Shown here one piece after another: positions 6,816 to 7,700 of a DNA stretch of 7,700 nucleotides. Made by a program: the position numbers and the translations under genes. The DNA comes from SIG653 sp045577455 (GTDB taxonomy: Bacteria > Bacillota > Clostridia > Oscillospirales > CAG-382). How positions within the stretch are numbered: the first letter of the stretch is position 1; each line of letters starts with the position of its first letter. The stretch spans positions 1-7,700 of the forward strand of contig JAZNIJ010000072.1 of the NCBI GenBank assembly GCA_045577455.1, given 5' to 3'. The notes beneath the pieces were generated by a model, which worked only from the letters and a program-made list of their open reading frames with translations, made no database searches and had not been told where the DNA came from.

Positions 6816-6850
6816 AAGGGTATAAGAGTGAATGCTTTTATACCCTTTTT
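6816..6850 (+). terminator. Rho-independent terminator of melA
   Basis: A perfect 10-bp stem, AAGGGTATAA (6816-6825) with TTATACCCTT (6838-6847), is followed by more T residues to 6850. It begins 32 bp after the melA stop codon and is oriented for melA. The A-run/T-run symmetry would allow some activity in the opposite direction too. Confidence 0.88.
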
Positions 6851-6854
6851 CTTT

Positions 6855-6955
6855 ATTACAAACCAAGGATATAGAAACGATTTTTTTATTGCAAACCAAG
6901 GATATAGAAACATATGCTTTTTAAAATCAAGGATATAGAGACGATTTTTTTATCC
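6855..6955. repeat. Three degenerate direct repeats downstream of the melA terminator
   Basis: Three copies of a unit of about 32 bp built on CAAGGATATAGA start their core at 6864, 6897 and 6928 (spacing 33 and 31 bp). Copies 1 and 3 continue with AACGATTTTTTTAT-like sequence, and copy 2 with ATGCTTTTTA. The melA terminator contains a related string (CAAGGGTATAAGAG then ATGCTTTTATA), so it may be a fourth copy that kept its stem. Copy 3 retains a short GGATA/TATCC pairing. No reading frame runs through them. Confidence 0.7.
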
Positions 6956-7003
6956 ACAAAACAAGTTTCTCTTTTCCTATATTGAATTTTAATACATATT
7001 AGC

Positions 7004-7045
7004 AAAAACAGAGAATGATAGCATTCGCCTTCACCCTCTGTTTTT
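7004..7045. terminator. Bidirectional terminator between convergent melA and the dockerin gene
   Basis: Arms AAAAACAGAG (7004-7013) and CTCTGTTTTT (7036-7045) form a 10-bp stem ending in a T-run on both strands. The loop contains a secondary GAATG/CATTC pairing. It lies 37 bp past the stop of the leftward dockerin gene, so its main job is probably to end that transcript, with backup for melA. Confidence 0.8.
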
Positions 7046-7081
7046 CATTTAATATAATTTATTTGTTATAGATTGATAGGA

Positions 7082-7700
7082 TTAGTTTTTTATACCAAGG
7101 AAAGCTGATTTGATTTTAAGATAGTCCGTTGTATCAATTGCACCGTCATCATTCAAGTCAGCAGCAATAGCATATGCACCTTCAACGCTATATCTTCCAA
7201 GGAATTTTCCTTTAACTCTAAGGTAGTCTGTTGTGTCTACCTTACCGTCTCCGTTAACATCGCCTTTTATAACGATTTGAACAGAATCTTTTTCCTCACC
7301 ATTTACAATAAGCTTAACGAAATAACCTGTACAAGCAATTCCATCATCAACAGCTTCACCATCTTCATTAAATACTAAAGCAAACTTGTTTTCAAAATTA
7401 GAAATCAACTGAGGAATAGTCATTGCATCGCCTACATTCAAAAGATAACCTTCTGATTTTTCAAGGGATGATTGAGCTTTAATAACAAGTTCTGTTTCAG
7501 TTACTTCTTCTTCAACGAGCGCAAGAACAGTTCTTGTGTAACCGTCATAGCTTATAGCGATTTCAGAAACAACGCCTGCTTTTCCAAAGTAATAGTTTGT
7601 GAGATACTTATTATCTTCAAGTATTTCTCCGTTAAGAGTTACTTTTACAGTTGTTCTGTCGAATGTTGAATTAAAATAATATGTTTTTGCGTTATAACTT
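7082..7700 (-). CDS. Dockerin type I protein, C-terminal part (5' end off the window)
   Basis: The frame is open from the right edge to TAA at 7082-7084, giving 205 residues without the N-terminus. The last 70 residues form a type I dockerin of two 23-residue calcium-binding segments, at 7196-7264 (GDVNGDGKVDTTDYL...) and 7094-7162 (ADLNDDGAIDTTDYL...). In each, loop positions 1, 3, 5, 9 and 12 are D, N, D, D, D, so calcium binding is intact. Dockerins attach secreted enzymes or structural proteins to cohesin modules. The residues at loop positions 10-11, usually tied to cohesin choice, are Thr-Thr in both segments. The preceding 135 residues are beta-rich and acidic, without a catalytic domain I recognise. 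A TTG at 7441 is internal, not the start. The protein is expected to be exported, but the signal peptide is not in view. Confidence 0.92.
   Translation of the reverse strand, partial: SYNAKTYYFNSTFDRTTVKVTLNGEILEDNKYLTNYYFGKAGVVSEIAISYDGYTRTVLALVEEEVTETELVIKAQSSLEKSEGYLLNVGDAMTIPQLISNFENKFALVFNEDGEAVDDGIACTGYFVKLIVNGEEKDSVQIVIKGDVNGDGKVDTTDYLRVKGKFLGRYSVEGAYAIAADLNDDGAIDTTDYLKIKSAFLGIKN

Noticed and set aside
7082..7441. TTG at 7441 as the start of a short 119-residue dockerin protein
   Set aside because: The frame remains open to the right edge with a beta-rich protein-like sequence, so the gene simply continues.
7472..7669. Plus-strand frame of 65 codons
   Set aside because: It is antisense to the dockerin gene and has a low-complexity Phe/Ser/Cys product.

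Overview
The window reads as a low-GC, Gram-positive anaerobe of the Clostridia, most likely a gut or rumen Oscillospiraceae/Ruminococcaceae-type organism. This is inferred from AT-rich spacers, strong AGGAGG-type ribosome binding sites, near-consensus sigma-A promoters, a type I dockerin, a lone ECF-transporter S component and cytoplasmic glycosidases. No rRNA, tRNA, CRISPR array, transposase or phage gene was seen.

Layout. Positions 1-3343 hold a leftward group of three genes, read right to left: a 457-residue transglutaminase-like protein (3343-1970), an ECF S component of about 175 residues (1842-1315), and a Hanks-type Ser/Thr protein kinase (1269 to beyond the left edge). The kinase runs into an Asn/Gly/Ser-rich tail built from a nested tandem repeat: 9-residue units inside a 36-residue (108-bp) unit, with two identical 108-bp copies in view. 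At 3344-3548 two divergent promoters, each with perfect -35 and -10 hexamers, sit with only 31 bp between their -35 boxes. Rightward come a GH2 glycosidase (3549-5249) and then, after 211 bp with its own promoter, a GH4 alpha-galactosidase of the MelA type (5461-6783). A 298-bp convergent spacer follows, holding two hairpin terminators and a small degenerate direct repeat. The right edge carries the C-terminal 205 residues of a leftward secreted-type protein ending in a type I dockerin.

How the parts fit. GH2 (retaining beta-glycosidase) and MelA (NAD/Mn-dependent alpha-galactosidase) both lack signal peptides and probably finish the breakdown of imported plant galactosides in the cytoplasm. 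The GH2 substrate cannot be fixed from sequence, and no sugar transporter or regulator is in the window. The dockerin protein is extracellular in type and probably belongs to a separate cohesin-dependent system. The transglutaminase, S component and kinase may share one transcript, but a shared function is not established.

The most notable feature is the perfect, in-frame, two-level repeat in the kinase tail. Most of the rest is conventional in family terms. I do not see convincing evidence for a wholly new system.
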